Assembly: GCA_023422775.1 (NCBI GenBank)
Contig: JAFAGM010000031.1
Coordinates: 118,552 to 182,551 of the forward strand
Direction: 5' to 3'
DNA from: Pseudomonadota bacterium
GTDB lineage: Bacteria; Pseudomonadota; Alphaproteobacteria; Rhizobiales; Xanthobacteraceae
DNA: 64,000 bases
Made by a program: the position numbers and the translations under genes. Positions 54,507 through 64,000 of the stretch are shown in pieces (position 1 is the first letter of the stretch; every line of letters begins with the position of its first letter). The notes beneath the pieces were generated by a model, which was given only the letters and a program-made list of their open reading frames with translations, was not told the DNA's origin and searched no databases.

Positions 54507-56537
54507 CTATGCCGCCCGCACCGAGTTGAGGAACCTGCCGACCTCGAGCTTCAGGCGGTTGCTGTCCGACGACAGCGACTGGGCCGAGGAGAGCACCTGC
54601 GAGGACGCCGATCCGGTCTCGCCGGCTCCCCGCTGCACGTCGGTGATGTTGGACGAAACCTGATGGGTGCCCTGCGCTGCCTGCTGCACGTTGCGGGAGA
54701 TTTCCTGGGTCGCTGCACCCTGCTCTTCCACTGCGGCCGCAATGGTCGAGGAAATCTCGGACAGCTTCTCGATGGTGGTGCTGATCGCCTGGATCGCCCC
54801 GACCGATTCCTGGGTCGCGGCCTGGATGCCGGTGATCTGCTGGCCGATCTCGCCGGTCGCCTTCGAAGTCTGCTCCGCCAGCGCCTTCACCTCGGAGGCC
54901 ACGACGGCAAAACCGCGGCCCGCGTCGCCGGCACGCGCCGCCTCGATGGTGGCGTTGAGCGCCAGCAGATTGGTCTGTTCGGCGATGGTATTGATGAGTT
55001 CGACCACGGCGCCGATGCGGGCCGCCGCCTTCGACAATTCGCTCACCCTGTCATTGGTGGTGCGGGCCTGGTCGACGGCCTCATTGGCCATCCGGGCCGA
55101 TTCCTGCACCTGCCGGCTGATCTCGGTGATCGATGACGCCATCTCCTCGGTGGCCGAAGCCACCGACTGCACGTTGGCTGTCGCCTCTCCGGAAGCCGCC
55201 GCCACCATCGTCGTCAGTTCCTGGGCACGTTCGGCGGTCGCCGTCAGCGTGCCGGCAGAAGCTTCGAGTTCGGTCGAGGCCGACGACACGGTCTCGACGA
55301 TCTCGCCGACCGCGCCTTCGAAATCGTTGGCGAGCTTGATCATTTCTTCCTTGCGCCGCTGCGCCGCGACCATGTCCTGCTTGACCTTGGCCTCGGCCTC
55401 CTCACGCGCCTTCTGCTCGGCATTCTCGCGGATGACCGTCACGGTCTTGGCAAGGTCGCCGATTTCGTCGCCGCGGCTGGCGCCGGGAATCACCACATCG
55501 AGATTGCCGCCGGCCATCTCGGCCAGCGCCCCGTTCAGGCGCATCATCGGACGCGAGACGCCGAGGAAGGTGAACACGACAGAGGCGATCAGCGATATGA
55601 CGACGACGATGGCCACGATCAGGCTGATCCGGTTGGCCTGCGCGGTGTCGGCCATGACTTCTTCCTTGGAGGCCATGGCGCGCTTTTGCGCGCCCTCGAC
55701 GGTCGTCTCCATCAGGTCGGCGGCTTCCGCGGCGGGTTTTACCGTGCGGTTGATGATGATGTCGTTCTTCAATCGCTCCGTCTTCACGGCCTCTTCGTTG
55801 GCGGCCAGAAAGCGCTTGACGATCGAGGACAGCGAACTGACCACGACCAGCAGATCGCGGTCGTCAGCCTCGCCACGCAATTTGTTGAAGACGTCCTTGA
55901 GCGAATTCTCGGTCTTGGTAATCGTTGCGATCAGGCCGGGATCGCCGGTGGCGCCGAGTTTCCAGGCCGCCGCGCGCAACGCATTGACCCTGGCATCGGC
56001 CAGAAACAACAGCCGCTCGATATCGAGGCGATTGTCCAGCTTCTTCAGCGCCGGCGAATTCAACTGGGTGTCGAGCGCCTTGGTCCATTCGTCCGAGACC
56101 GCCGAACGTTTGTCGATCTGCCCGAGCAGCGTGATCTGCGCCTTGGCGAGGTCATCCACGGCAACGGCAAAGCTCTCCCCCAGGGATTTTATCTTCTGCA
56201 GCCGTTCCCTGGTTTCCTGCGCCTGCGCGGCCGCGAGCGCCGCTTCCAGTTCCTTTGCTTCGCTGGCCTTGTAGCGCTGCAGATCGGCAATGGTCTTCTC
56301 GACCTCGGCAGGCGTCCTCGCCAGCCTGACGTCGCGGGCGGCGAGTTGAATCTTGCGCAGGTCGATATGCGCGGAGAGCGAATTGTCGGCCACCTGTTGC
56401 GACCGGTTGGCGCGATCGCTGGATTGTTCGATGCTCGCCTCGGTGACCATCTGGTTGGCCACCATGCCGGCCGCCAGCAAAATGCCGACCGCGCCGGCCA
56501 AGCCCAGTTTGTTTCCGATCCGATTGAGCTTGAGCAT
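54507..56537 (-). CDS. Methyl-accepting chemotaxis protein with long helical sensor
   Basis: A 676-residue chemoreceptor. The N-terminal membrane segment (about 13-30) is followed by a long helical periplasmic domain of about 270 residues, rich in Glu/Lys/Ala heptads, of the helical bimodular (HBM) type, then a second membrane segment (SLIVAIVVVISLIASVVFTF), HAMP and the signalling domain. HBM sensors bind tricarboxylic acids or similar compounds in other bacteria; the ligand here is unknown. The signalling tip reads QTNLLALNATIEAARAGDAG (Asp instead of Glu). I chose ATG 56537 over 56591. Confidence 0.92.
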   Translation of the reverse strand: MLKLNRIGNKLGLAGAVGILLAAGMVANQMVTEASIEQSSDRANRSQQVADNSLSAHIDLRKIQLAARDVRLARTPAEVEKTIADLQRYKASEAKELEAALAAAQAQETRERLQKIKSLGESFAVAVDDLAKAQITLLGQIDKRSAVSDEWTKALDTQLNSPALKKLDNRLDIERLLFLADARVNALRAAAWKLGATGDPGLIATITKTENSLKDVFNKLRGEADDRDLLVVVSSLSSIVKRFLAANEEAVKTERLKNDIIINRTVKPAAEAADLMETTVEGAQKRAMASKEEVMADTAQANRISLIVAIVVVISLIASVVFTFLGVSRPMMRLNGALAEMAGGNLDVVIPGASRGDEIGDLAKTVTVIRENAEQKAREEAEAKVKQDMVAAQRRKEEMIKLANDFEGAVGEIVETVSSASTELEASAGTLTATAERAQELTTMVAAASGEATANVQSVASATEEMASSITEISRQVQESARMANEAVDQARTTNDRVSELSKAAARIGAVVELINTIAEQTNLLALNATIEAARAGDAGRGFAVVASEVKALAEQTSKATGEIGQQITGIQAATQESVGAIQAISTTIEKLSEISSTIAAAVEEQGAATQEISRNVQQAAQGTHQVSSNITDVQRGAGETGSASSQVLSSAQSLSSDSNRLKLEVGRFLNSVRAA

Positions 56538-56756
56538 TTCAACGACCCCAAATTCCCTGAAGCAGGCTTTCGGAAGACACCCGAAAAACAACCTGCACGT
56601 GCGGATTCCCAGCAGACCGGCAGCGTAGACAGAACCGGTTAATTTCCGCTTGAAACGACGGTACTCTTATGTGGTGTAACAGCGCAGGACTCGCGCTTGA
56701 GGCGAACAGCCCGGCTCCTTCCGAGGCCGGGGTTTTCGTCTGTCATCGACCCGTTG

Positions 56757-58448
56757 TCAGGCTGCCCGGACCGAGTCCAGAAACTTGCCGATTTCCAGTT
56801 TGAGGCGATTGCTGTCGCCCGACAGCGACTGTGCCGCCGAGAGCACCTGCGAGGAGGCTGCGCCGGTTTCTCCGGCGCCGCGCTGCACGTCGGTGATGTT
56901 GGAGGACACTTCCTGGGTGCCCTGGGCTGCCTGCTGTACGTTGCGGGAGATTTCCTGCGTCGCCGCGCCCTGCTCTTCCACAGCCGCCGCGATGGTCGAG
57001 GAGATCTCGGCCAGTTTCTCAATGGTGCCGCTGATCTCCTTGATCGCATTCACCGAATCCTGGGTCGCGCCCTGGATGCCGATAATCTGCTGGCTGATTT
57101 CGCCGGTTGCCTTTGCGGTCTGCTCCGCCAGCGCCTTCACCTCCGACGCCACGACGGCAAAACCGCGGCCAGCCTCGCCGGCGCGCGCCGCCTCGATGGT
57201 GGCGTTGAGCGCCAGAAGATTGGTCTGGCCCGCGATGGTGTTGATCAACTCGACGACGTCGCCGATGCGGCTCGCCGCCTTCGACAATTCGCTGACCCGG
57301 TCGTTGGTGACACGCGCCTGACCGACGGCATCGGTTGCCATCCGCGCCGATTCCTGTACCTGGCGGCTGATTTCGGTGACGGAAGACGAAAGTTCTTCGG
57401 TCGCCGACGCTACCGACTGCACGTTGGTCGTGGCTTCCTCGGAAGCCGCGGCCACCGCCGATGTCAGCGTCTGCGAACGTTGGGCCGTCGCCGACAGCGT
57501 ACCGGCCGAGGCTTCGAGCTGGGTCGAGGCCGACGACACGGTCTGGACGATCTCGCCGATCACGTGTTCAAAATTGCGGGTGATGCCGTCAACGCGGCGG
57601 CCGCGCTCGATCTTTGCTTCGGCATCCACTGCCGCGGCCTCGTCAGAGGCCTTCTTGGCGATCAGCGCCTGTTTGAACACCTGCAGGGTGTCCGCCATGG
57701 CGCCGATTTCGGTCTTCTCGCCCTGGTGCGGGACAGCCGCGCTCAGGTCGCCCTGGCCCAGCGCCTGCATCGGGGTGACGATGGACGCGATGCCCTCAGA
57801 TACGTCGCGCACCAGATAGTAGCTCACCGCGATGCCGGCGATGACGGCCATGCCGAGGATCGTCGCCAGCATCATGAAGGCGGAAGCATAGCTGTCGGCC
57901 GCATTCTGCGCAGCCTTGTCGGCGCCGGCATTGTTGATATCGACGCCCTTCTTGAGGATGGCATCGGCGTCGAGCCCGATCTTGTTCACGGTGTACGTAT
58001 TCAGGTCATGCGCTTCCGTGGGAATCTGCCCCGCCGCCTTGCGGGACAGCGCCATCACCTCCTCGGTGCCCTTCTTGTACTTCTCCCACAGCTTCACCCA
58101 TTCATCGTACATCGCGCGCTCTTCCGGCGAGGTGATCATGGGCTGGTAGGCCGCGCGGATCCTGGTGTTGGACTCGACGACGGTGGCCAGCGTCTTTTCC
58201 ATCGCCAGCTTTTCCTCCAGCGTCTCGCTCAGCATGTGCTCGCGGATCACGTTGCGGTAGGTGATGACGCCGGCACGCAGATCACCCAGCGCGCGGACGC
58301 TCGGCAGCCAGCTCGTCGTGATATCGACCGTGTCGGCGTCGATGGACCGCATGCTCTTGACCGCAAGCAGCCCCATGCCCGTCATCGCAACGAGCAGGAA
58401 GGCCACCACGGTGATGATCTTGGCGCGGATCGAGTATTTCGCGAGCAT
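56757..58448 (-). CDS. Methyl-accepting chemotaxis protein with four-helix-bundle sensor
   Basis: A 563-residue chemoreceptor. A membrane segment (about 7-28), a four-helix-bundle-type periplasmic sensor (about 30-185), a second membrane segment (MMLATILGMAVIAGIAVSYYLV), HAMP and the signalling domain follow. The 4HB_MCP-like sensor has TSWLPSVRALGDLRAGVI near its start, the pattern seen in many alphaproteobacterial receptors. The signalling domain lies at about 300-560. The ATG at 58448 is preceded by a plain leader with CGTTAACG 115 bases upstream. The ligand is unknown. Confidence 0.92.
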   Translation of the reverse strand: MLAKYSIRAKIITVVAFLLVAMTGMGLLAVKSMRSIDADTVDITTSWLPSVRALGDLRAGVITYRNVIREHMLSETLEEKLAMEKTLATVVESNTRIRAAYQPMITSPEERAMYDEWVKLWEKYKKGTEEVMALSRKAAGQIPTEAHDLNTYTVNKIGLDADAILKKGVDINNAGADKAAQNAADSYASAFMMLATILGMAVIAGIAVSYYLVRDVSEGIASIVTPMQALGQGDLSAAVPHQGEKTEIGAMADTLQVFKQALIAKKASDEAAAVDAEAKIERGRRVDGITRNFEHVIGEIVQTVSSASTQLEASAGTLSATAQRSQTLTSAVAAASEEATTNVQSVASATEELSSSVTEISRQVQESARMATDAVGQARVTNDRVSELSKAASRIGDVVELINTIAGQTNLLALNATIEAARAGEAGRGFAVVASEVKALAEQTAKATGEISQQIIGIQGATQDSVNAIKEISGTIEKLAEISSTIAAAVEEQGAATQEISRNVQQAAQGTQEVSSNITDVQRGAGETGAASSQVLSAAQSLSGDSNRLKLEIGKFLDSVRAA

Positions 58449-58631
58449 GGCTTGAGTCTCTTGGTTTTGAGCGCGGAAAACACGCCGGGCGACGACAGGG
58501 CGGAGGTGTGAATCACGCGAGCGATGCCCCGCAGGCATCAAACTCGTCACTCCCTGAGGTTGCGTTAACGTGCCGTCCGGTAAAATTACGGGACCAGACC
58601 GTCTACATCGAAAGTTGGATCCGCGAAGCGA

Positions 58632-59909
58632 TCAGCGCATCAGCTGCAGCGCGTCGGAAAAGAATTCCGTTCCGCCGAAATTGCCCGACTTCAGGGCAAG
58701 CAGCATCTCGCCTTTGTCGGCGCCCACGGCGCGCAAAACCGGCACGCCTGCAGCGATTTCTGCGCCGACGAGGAATCCGGGAATGCGAAGCCGATCGACG
58801 ACGGCGCCCGAAGTTTCGCCACCGGCGACCACCAGCCGCCGTACGCCCGACTGCACCAGCCCCTCGGCGATGTCGGCCATCGCCTGCTCGATGGCATGTC
58901 CGGCTGCATCGCGGCCATGACGAGATTGCAGAGCTGCGACCTGATCGGGGGTAGAACTGCTCGCGATCAGGATCGGGCCGCCAGCGATTCGATCGCCGGC
59001 CCAGGCCAGCGCCTGCCGTGCCTCGGCCGGTCCGGCGATGATCTGTTCGGGATCGAGATGCAGCACCGCCATCGTCTTCTCGGCGTTCGCAACCTGCTGC
59101 AGGGTCGCCTGCGAACAGCTCCCGGCGAGGCACGCCGCCGGTCCTCCGACCGCAGCATCAGACACCGCGCCGGCCGAACCAGCCTTGACCTTGCCGGACG
59201 CGACCAGCGCCCGGGCAAGCCCGAGCCCGATGCCGGAAGCACCGACCGACAGGTGGTGGTCCAGCGCAACGCCGCCGATGGTTTCGAGATCGCGGTCGAA
59301 CACCGCATCGATGATCGCCGCGCCGACGCCATTCCTGGCAAGGTCGGCGAGGCGCCCGCGAACGGCTTCCGCGCCGCGCGAGAGCGTGGCGAGATCGACC
59401 AGGCCGACTTTGCTCCGGCTCTGCCGCGCCAGCACCCGCACGAGATTGGAGTCATGCATCGGGTTGAGCGGGTGGTCCTTCAGCGGACTTTCGTTCAGCG
59501 GCACGGAGCCAACGAACAGGTTGCCCTGATAGACGGTGCGGCCGGTCTCCGGAAAGGCCGGCGTCACCAGCACGATTGCGTCGCCGCAATCGGCGCGCAG
59601 CGCATCCATCACGGGGCCGATATTGCCCGCATCGGTGGAATCGAAGGTCGAGCAGATCTTGAACAGCACGTGTCCGGCGCCGCGGCCGCGCAGCCACTTC
59701 TCGGCGGCGCGCGAACGATCGACCGCAACATCGGCCTGGATCGATCGGCTCTTGAGCGACACCACCACCGCGTCGACCTCGGGCAGTTCGAGGTCATCGG
59801 ACGGCACGCCGATGGTCTGCACGGTACGCAGACCCTGACGGGTCAGCGTGTTGGCGAGGTCGGAAGCGCCGGTGTAATCGTCGGCAATGCAGCCCAAAGA
59901 CAATTTCAC
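58632..59909 (-). CDS. otnK: 3-oxo-tetronate kinase (DUF1537 four-carbon acid sugar kinase)
   Basis: A 425-residue OtnK. The N-terminal substrate domain begins LGCIADDYTGASDLA (the D-D-TGA motif), and the C-terminal nucleotide-binding domain ends with LVVAGGETSGAVVDRL. These are the DUF1537 signatures. It phosphorylates 3-oxo-tetronate at C4. A GTG start at 59909 overlaps the otnI stop by 4 bases (GTGA). With otnI, a dehydrogenase and otnC, it forms a complete tetronate/threonate pathway. Confidence 0.92.
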   Translation of the reverse strand: MKLSLGCIADDYTGASDLANTLTRQGLRTVQTIGVPSDDLELPEVDAVVVSLKSRSIQADVAVDRSRAAEKWLRGRGAGHVLFKICSTFDSTDAGNIGPVMDALRADCGDAIVLVTPAFPETGRTVYQGNLFVGSVPLNESPLKDHPLNPMHDSNLVRVLARQSRSKVGLVDLATLSRGAEAVRGRLADLARNGVGAAIIDAVFDRDLETIGGVALDHHLSVGASGIGLGLARALVASGKVKAGSAGAVSDAAVGGPAACLAGSCSQATLQQVANAEKTMAVLHLDPEQIIAGPAEARQALAWAGDRIAGGPILIASSSTPDQVAALQSRHGRDAAGHAIEQAMADIAEGLVQSGVRRLVVAGGETSGAVVDRLRIPGFLVGAEIAAGVPVLRAVGADKGEMLLALKSGNFGGTEFFSDALQLMR

Positions 59910-60688
59910 GGTTTTACTCCGGCATAGGGCTTGAACCAGCCGAGGCCGTCGGTGGTCTTGCCGCGCGGATTGTATTCGCAGCCGACGAAGCCGCCATAGC
60001 CGAGCCGGTCGAGCTCGGCGAACAGGAACGGGTAGTTCAGCTCCTCGCCGTCAGGCTCGTTGCGCGAGGGAATGCTGGCGATCTGGATGTGGCCGATGAT
60101 GGGCATCATCTTGCGCAGCCGCATGGTGACGTCGCCATGGATGATCTGGCAGTGATAGATGTCGAACTGCAGCTTCAGGTTCGCCATCTTGAGTTCGGCG
60201 ATCAGGTCGCGCGCGAAGCCGAAATCGTTGAGGAAGTAGCCGGGCACGTTGCGGGCATTGATCGGCTCGATCACGACGTCGAGGCCATGGGGCGCGAAGA
60301 ATTCCGCGGCCCATGCGACCGATTTGTAGAACTGCTCGACGGCCTTCGCATCGCTGCGGCTGGCGATGCCGGCCATCAGATGCAGCCGCTTGACGCCGGT
60401 TGCTTTCGCGTAAGGAAGCGCCGTCTCGAGGCTTCGCTTCAAATCGTCGAAACGCGCCGGCAGCGCCGCAAATCCCTTCTCACCGGCGTCCCAATTGCCC
60501 GGCGGCAGGTTGAACAGCGCCTGCGTCAGGCCATTCGTCTTCAGCCGTTCGCCGACCGTCTCCGCCGGATGGTCGTAGGGAAACAGGAATTCGACCGACG
60601 TAAAGCCCGCCTTCGCCGCCGCCTCGAAGCGGTCGAGGAACGGGACTTCAGTGAACATCATGGAGAGATTGGCGGCAAAGCGCGGCAT
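59906..60688 (-). CDS. otnI: 2-oxo-tetronate isomerase (hydroxypyruvate isomerase-like)
   Basis: A 260-residue TIM-barrel protein of the AP-endonuclease-2/hydroxypyruvate isomerase type. MPRFAANLSMMFTEVPFLDRF, VEFLFPYDHPA and IEPINARNVPGYFLN are the typical motifs; the metal ligands lie in FDIYHCQIIHGD and FVGCEYNPRG. It converts 2-oxo-tetronate to 3-oxo-tetronate. Overlap with otnK (4 bases) and 27-bp spacing from the dehydrogenase make it the middle gene of the operon. Glyoxylate/hydroxypyruvate isomerase (Hyi) is the alternative, less likely given the kinase. Confidence 0.9.
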   Translation of the reverse strand: MPRFAANLSMMFTEVPFLDRFEAAAKAGFTSVEFLFPYDHPAETVGERLKTNGLTQALFNLPPGNWDAGEKGFAALPARFDDLKRSLETALPYAKATGVKRLHLMAGIASRSDAKAVEQFYKSVAWAAEFFAPHGLDVVIEPINARNVPGYFLNDFGFARDLIAELKMANLKLQFDIYHCQIIHGDVTMRLRKMMPIIGHIQIASIPSRNEPDGEELNYPFLFAELDRLGYGGFVGCEYNPRGKTTDGLGWFKPYAGVKP

Positions 60689-60715
60689 CGAACGTTCCCC
60701 TTCCTGATCTTGCTG

Positions 60716-61630
60716 CTATTTCGGCTCGCCGGGCAGATGCGTGCCGGTGACCCTGGCATACATCCGCGCCACCGAGGCGTCGTCGTCGCGGCCCATGCCG
60801 GATGCGGCGGTCATCAGAAACATCTGCAGCGCGGCGGCGGAGACCGGCACCGGGAATTTTTGCGAGCGCGCCATGTCCTGGATGATGCCGAGGTCTTTCA
60901 CGAAAATCTCCACCGCGCTGCGCGGGGTGTAATCGCCGTCGAGCACGTGCGGCATGCGGTTCTCGAACATCCAGGAATTGCCGGCGGAGGCCGTGATAAC
61001 CTCATAGACTTTCCGGATGTCGAGGCCCTGCCTGGCGGCGAACGCGATCGCTTCCGAGGCGGCCGCGATGTGGACGCCGGCCAGTAGCTGGTTGATCATC
61101 TTGAACGCCGCGCCCTGGCCTGCGTCATCGCCGAGTTCGTAGAGCTTTGCCGCCATCGCATCCAGCGCCGGGCGGGCCTTTGAAAACGCGGCCGGGCTGC
61201 CGGAGGCCAGAATGGTGAGCTCGCCCTGCGCTGCGCGCTGCGCGCCGCCCGAGATCGGCGCATCCAGATAATGCCGGCCGCTCGCCTCCAACTGCTTTGC
61301 CAGCCGCCGCGCGACATCGGGGTCCATGGTGGCGGAGGAAACGAACACGGCGCCCTTCGCCAGCGTTTCCGCCACGCCATTGGCCCCGAACAGGATCGCC
61401 TCGGTCTGCGCGGCGTTGACGACCACGCTGACGACGATGTCGGCTGTTTTCGCGGCTTCCGCCGGCGTGCCGGCGCCCTTGCCGCCGTCGGCCACGAACC
61501 GCTTGACCGCCTCGGCCGAGACGTCGCAGCCGGTGACCTCCAGCCCCGCACGGCGCAGCGAGGTCGCCATGCCGTACCCCATCGAGCCGAGGCCAATGAC
61601 GGCGACGCGCGGTTTTGCGGATTCTGGCAT
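60716..61630 (-). CDS. ltnD: L-threonate dehydrogenase-like (beta-hydroxyacid dehydrogenase)
   Basis: A 304-residue protein of the 3-hydroxyisobutyrate dehydrogenase superfamily. The cofactor motif is VIGLGSMGYGM (about 11-21), the substrate motif FVSSATMDP...DAPISGG follows, and the catalytic Lys is in GAAFKMINQLLAG. ATG 61630 is chosen; the earlier in-frame residues look like leader. In the tetronate operon it would oxidise L-threonate (or D-erythronate) to 2-oxo-tetronate, the first step before OtnI/OtnK/OtnC. Which tetronate isomer is used cannot be decided from sequence. Confidence 0.87.
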   Translation of the reverse strand: MPESAKPRVAVIGLGSMGYGMATSLRRAGLEVTGCDVSAEAVKRFVADGGKGAGTPAEAAKTADIVVSVVVNAAQTEAILFGANGVAETLAKGAVFVSSATMDPDVARRLAKQLEASGRHYLDAPISGGAQRAAQGELTILASGSPAAFSKARPALDAMAAKLYELGDDAGQGAAFKMINQLLAGVHIAAASEAIAFAARQGLDIRKVYEVITASAGNSWMFENRMPHVLDGDYTPRSAVEIFVKDLGIIQDMARSQKFPVPVSAAALQMFLMTAASGMGRDDDASVARMYARVTGTHLPGEPK

Positions 61631-61650
61631 GCGGCGGTTCCTCAAGTTTC

Positions 61651-61677
61651 TTGACAGGCTTTGCCTCTGGGTATCAC
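61651..61677 (+). promoter_or_regulatory. Sigma-70-like promoter candidate for otnC
   Basis: TTGACA at 61651 and TATCAC at 61672 with a 15-base spacer, about 63 bases before otnC. The first box is perfect; the spacer is short. It lies in the 109-bp divergent gap between ltnD and otnC, which has no clear operator. Confidence 0.35.
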
Positions 61678-61739
61678 GGCTTGGCCGCGCTGCCAAAGCG
61701 TGGGACAAGACAAAAAACGGGACTTTCCGGAATGCCGAA

Positions 61740-62399
61740 ATGAGCGAAGCAGGGATACGTGAGGAAATCTGCCGCCTCGGCCGCTCGCTGTTCGAGCGCG
61801 GGCTGACGCCGGGCTCCTCCGGCAATATCAGCGTGAAGCTCGACGACGGCGGCTGGCTGGTGACCCCGACCAACGCCTCGCTCGGCTCGCTCGACCCGGC
61901 GCGGATGTCACGGCTCGGCCCTGACGGCCGGCTGCTATCCGGCGATGCCCCGACCAAGGAAGTGCCGCTGCACACCGCGCTCTACCAGACCCGCGGCGCC
62001 GCGCGCGCGGTGGTGCATCTGCATTCGACCCATTCGGTGGCGCTGTCGATGCTGCCGGAGATCGATCCGCGCGCGGCGCTGCCGCCGATGACGCCCTATT
62101 ATCTGATGAAATGCGGCCATACCGCGCTGGTGCCCTATTATCGCCCCGGCGATCCGGCGGTGGCCGACGCGATCAAGGGGCTGGCCGGGAAGTATTCGTC
62201 GGTGCTGCTCGCCAACCACGGGCCGGTGGTGTCGGGCGACACGCTCGAAGCCGCCGTCTACGCGATCGAGGAGCTGGAAGAGACGGCGAAGCTCTACCTG
62301 CTGCTGCGGGGGCTGAACCCGCGGTATCTCTCACCGGAGCAGGTGAAGGATTTGACTGACGTGTTCGGACTGACGCTGCCGGAGCACGGGCACGACTAG
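61740..62399 (+). CDS. otnC: 3-oxo-tetronate 4-phosphate decarboxylase (class II aldolase fold)
   Basis: A 219-residue class II aldolase/adducin-fold enzyme. Zn ligands are H93 and H95 (VVHLHSTHSV) and a His in LLANHGPVV; the catalytic Glu is in TKEVPLH (E74); the phosphate-binding GSSGNISVK lies at 25-33. It decarboxylates 3-oxo-tetronate 4-phosphate to dihydroxyacetone phosphate. The ATG at 61740 is in the frame of the family start. It is divergent from ltnD-otnI-otnK, completing the pathway. L-fuculose-phosphate aldolase is the nearest alternative, less likely by context. Confidence 0.92.
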   Translation: MSEAGIREEICRLGRSLFERGLTPGSSGNISVKLDDGGWLVTPTNASLGSLDPARMSRLGPDGRLLSGDAPTKEVPLHTALYQTRGAARAVVHLHSTHSVALSMLPEIDPRAALPPMTPYYLMKCGHTALVPYYRPGDPAVADAIKGLAGKYSSVLLANHGPVVSGDTLEAAVYAIEELEETAKLYLLLRGLNPRYLSPEQVKDLTDVFGLTLPEHGHD

Positions 62400-62406
62400 C
62401 CTCTCC

Positions 62407-62470
62407 ACGTCGTTGCGAGCGCAGCGAAGCAATCCATGCCGCGGCGCGGGGATAGATGGCAATGACGGGG
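62407..62470. repeat. REP-like repeat, family B, truncated
   Basis: A left arm ACGTCGTTGCGAGCGCAGCGA is complete, but the right arm is reduced to ATGGCAATGACGGGG; the GATTGCTTCG...CTCG segment normally between is missing. It looks like an internal deletion within the palindrome. Confidence 0.6.
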
Positions 62471-62506
62471 ATAGGCCGTCGCGACAAATTGCGATGCCGG
62501 ATACGC

Positions 62507-63194
62507 TCACAATCCCAGATACGCCTTCCTTACATCCGGGTTGACGCTGATCTCGGCCGCGCTACCCTGCATCAGCACGCGGCCGGTCTGCAGGATATAG
62601 GCGCGGTCGGCGATCTCCAGGCACTCCGACATGCGCTGCTCGACGATCAGCACCGTCATCCCGGCATCGCGGATGCGCTTCACCGCCTGGAATATCTCAT
62701 CGACCAGTTTCGGCATGATGCCCTGCGACGGCTCGTCCAGCATCAACAGCCGAGGCCGCGTCATCAGCGCGCGGCCGATCGCCAGCATCTGCTGCTCGCC
62801 GCCGGAGAGCGTTTCGGCGCGCTGCTCCAGCCGCTCCTGCAGGCGCGGGAAAAGCTGGAACACCAGTTGCAGCGGCTCCTCGCGGTTGGCCTGGCCGCGG
62901 AAAAGATAGCTGCCCAGCCTGAGATTGTCGCGCACCGACAGGCGCGGAAACAGCCGGCGGTTTTCCGGCACATAGGCGATGCCGCGCGAGGTGATGACGT
63001 GCTGCGCCATGCCGTCGATGCGGGTGCCGTCGAACGAAACAGTACCGGAGCGCGGCCGTTCCGCACCCGCAATCGATTTCAGCAGCGTCGACTTGCCGGC
63101 CCCGTTGGCGCCGGCGACGCAGACGATCTCGCCCTTTGCCACCTCGATCGAGACCGCCGAGATCGCGACCAGTCCCTGATAGGCGGTGGTGACT

Positions 63195-63211
<17 letters not shown>
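62507..63211 (-). CDS. livF: Branched-chain amino acid-type ABC transporter ATP-binding protein (LivF)
   Basis: A 234-residue ABC ATPase. Walker A is GANGAGKST, the signature is LSGGEQQ, and Walker B is LLMLDEPSQG, all intact. The YVPENRRLFP segment and the short length are typical of LivF. ATG 63211 overlaps the livG gene by 17 bases. It pairs with LivG and the permeases for uptake of amino acids, amides or aromatic acids; the substrate is set by a binding protein that is not in the window. Confidence 0.9.
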
Positions 63212-63925
<714 letters not shown>

Positions 63926-63929
<4 letters not shown>

Positions 63930-64000
63930 CGGGCCGCCTCCTTGCGCTTCAACGAGAACAGCCCGACCAGACCTTGCGGCCGCGCCAGCGAGATCGCGAC
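63926..64000 (-). CDS. Branched-chain amino acid-type ABC permease (LivM-like), C-terminal 24 residues
   Basis: Reading the minus strand from the window edge gives 24 codons and a stop that overlaps the livG ATG (ATGA). The residues (VAISLARPQGLVGLFSLKRKEAAR) end in a charged tail, as is common at the C-terminus of LivM-type permeases. The assignment rests mainly on position upstream of livG. Confidence 0.6.

Overview
The window looks like the chromosome of an alphaproteobacterium of the Bradyrhizobium/Rhodopseudomonas type. The evidence is very high GC, protein sequences of that flavour, many imperfect palindromic intergenic (REP-like) repeats of several families, and a dense set of catabolic acyl-CoA genes. 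I saw no rRNA, tRNA, CRISPR array, phage gene or insertion sequence. This is inference from the sequence alone; no database was searched.

Layout. (1) 1-7795: a homoprotocatechuate (4-hydroxyphenylacetate) meta-cleavage cluster. It has an HpcH/HpaI-type aldolase (cut by the window edge), an Ldh2-family dehydrogenase and the MarR-type regulator hpaR on the minus strand, and hpaF-hpaE-hpaD, an FAH-family enzyme and a ThDP enzyme on the plus strand. A perfect 12-bp palindrome lies in the divergent control region. (2) 7911-10762: an MFS carrier, then the DNA-repair dioxygenase alkB paired with a second 2OG-Fe(II) oxygenase. (3) 10927-14644: AtuA, an AtuA-like small protein, an amidase and a DUF2848 protein in one tight operon. 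(4) 14852-17456: a Zn-ribbon/OB-fold protein, a thiolase-fold enzyme and an SDR. (5) 17804-21898: a Tat-type SMP-30 protein and phosphoenolpyruvate carboxylase.

(6) 22120-37142: acyl-CoA metabolism. There are two acyl-CoA ligases, three crotonases, two acyl-CoA dehydrogenases, a phosphotransferase/DUF6285 pair, two SDRs and a flavin reductase, interrupted by htpX and a small VOC protein. (7) 37171-44603: an unusual GNAT-GFA fusion, an alpha/beta hydrolase with a Cys nucleophile, a YghU-type GST, a Baeyer-Villiger-type flavoprotein, a nitronate monooxygenase-like protein and a second thiolase-like protein. (8) 44753-49121: an RND efflux adaptor and permease. (9) 49297-58448: four chemoreceptor genes on one strand with an AraC regulator between the first two; their signalling domains are nearly the same while the sensor parts differ. 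(10) 58632-62399: a four-carbon sugar-acid (tetronate/threonate) pathway, with kinase, isomerase and dehydrogenase on one strand and the decarboxylase divergent. (11) 62507-64000: ATPases and the end of a permease of a branched-chain-amino-acid-type ABC importer.

Together the genes describe a soil generalist that takes up, activates and degrades aromatic, branched or cyclic acids and sugar acids, and senses them by chemotaxis. I did not find a clear wholly new system. The most interesting items are the GNAT-GFA fusion, the chemoreceptor array, the DECR-like SDR lacking its usual Tyr, the split AtuA/amidase operon, the start-codon-bearing 15-bp repeats at the ppc N-terminus, and the composite REP elements.
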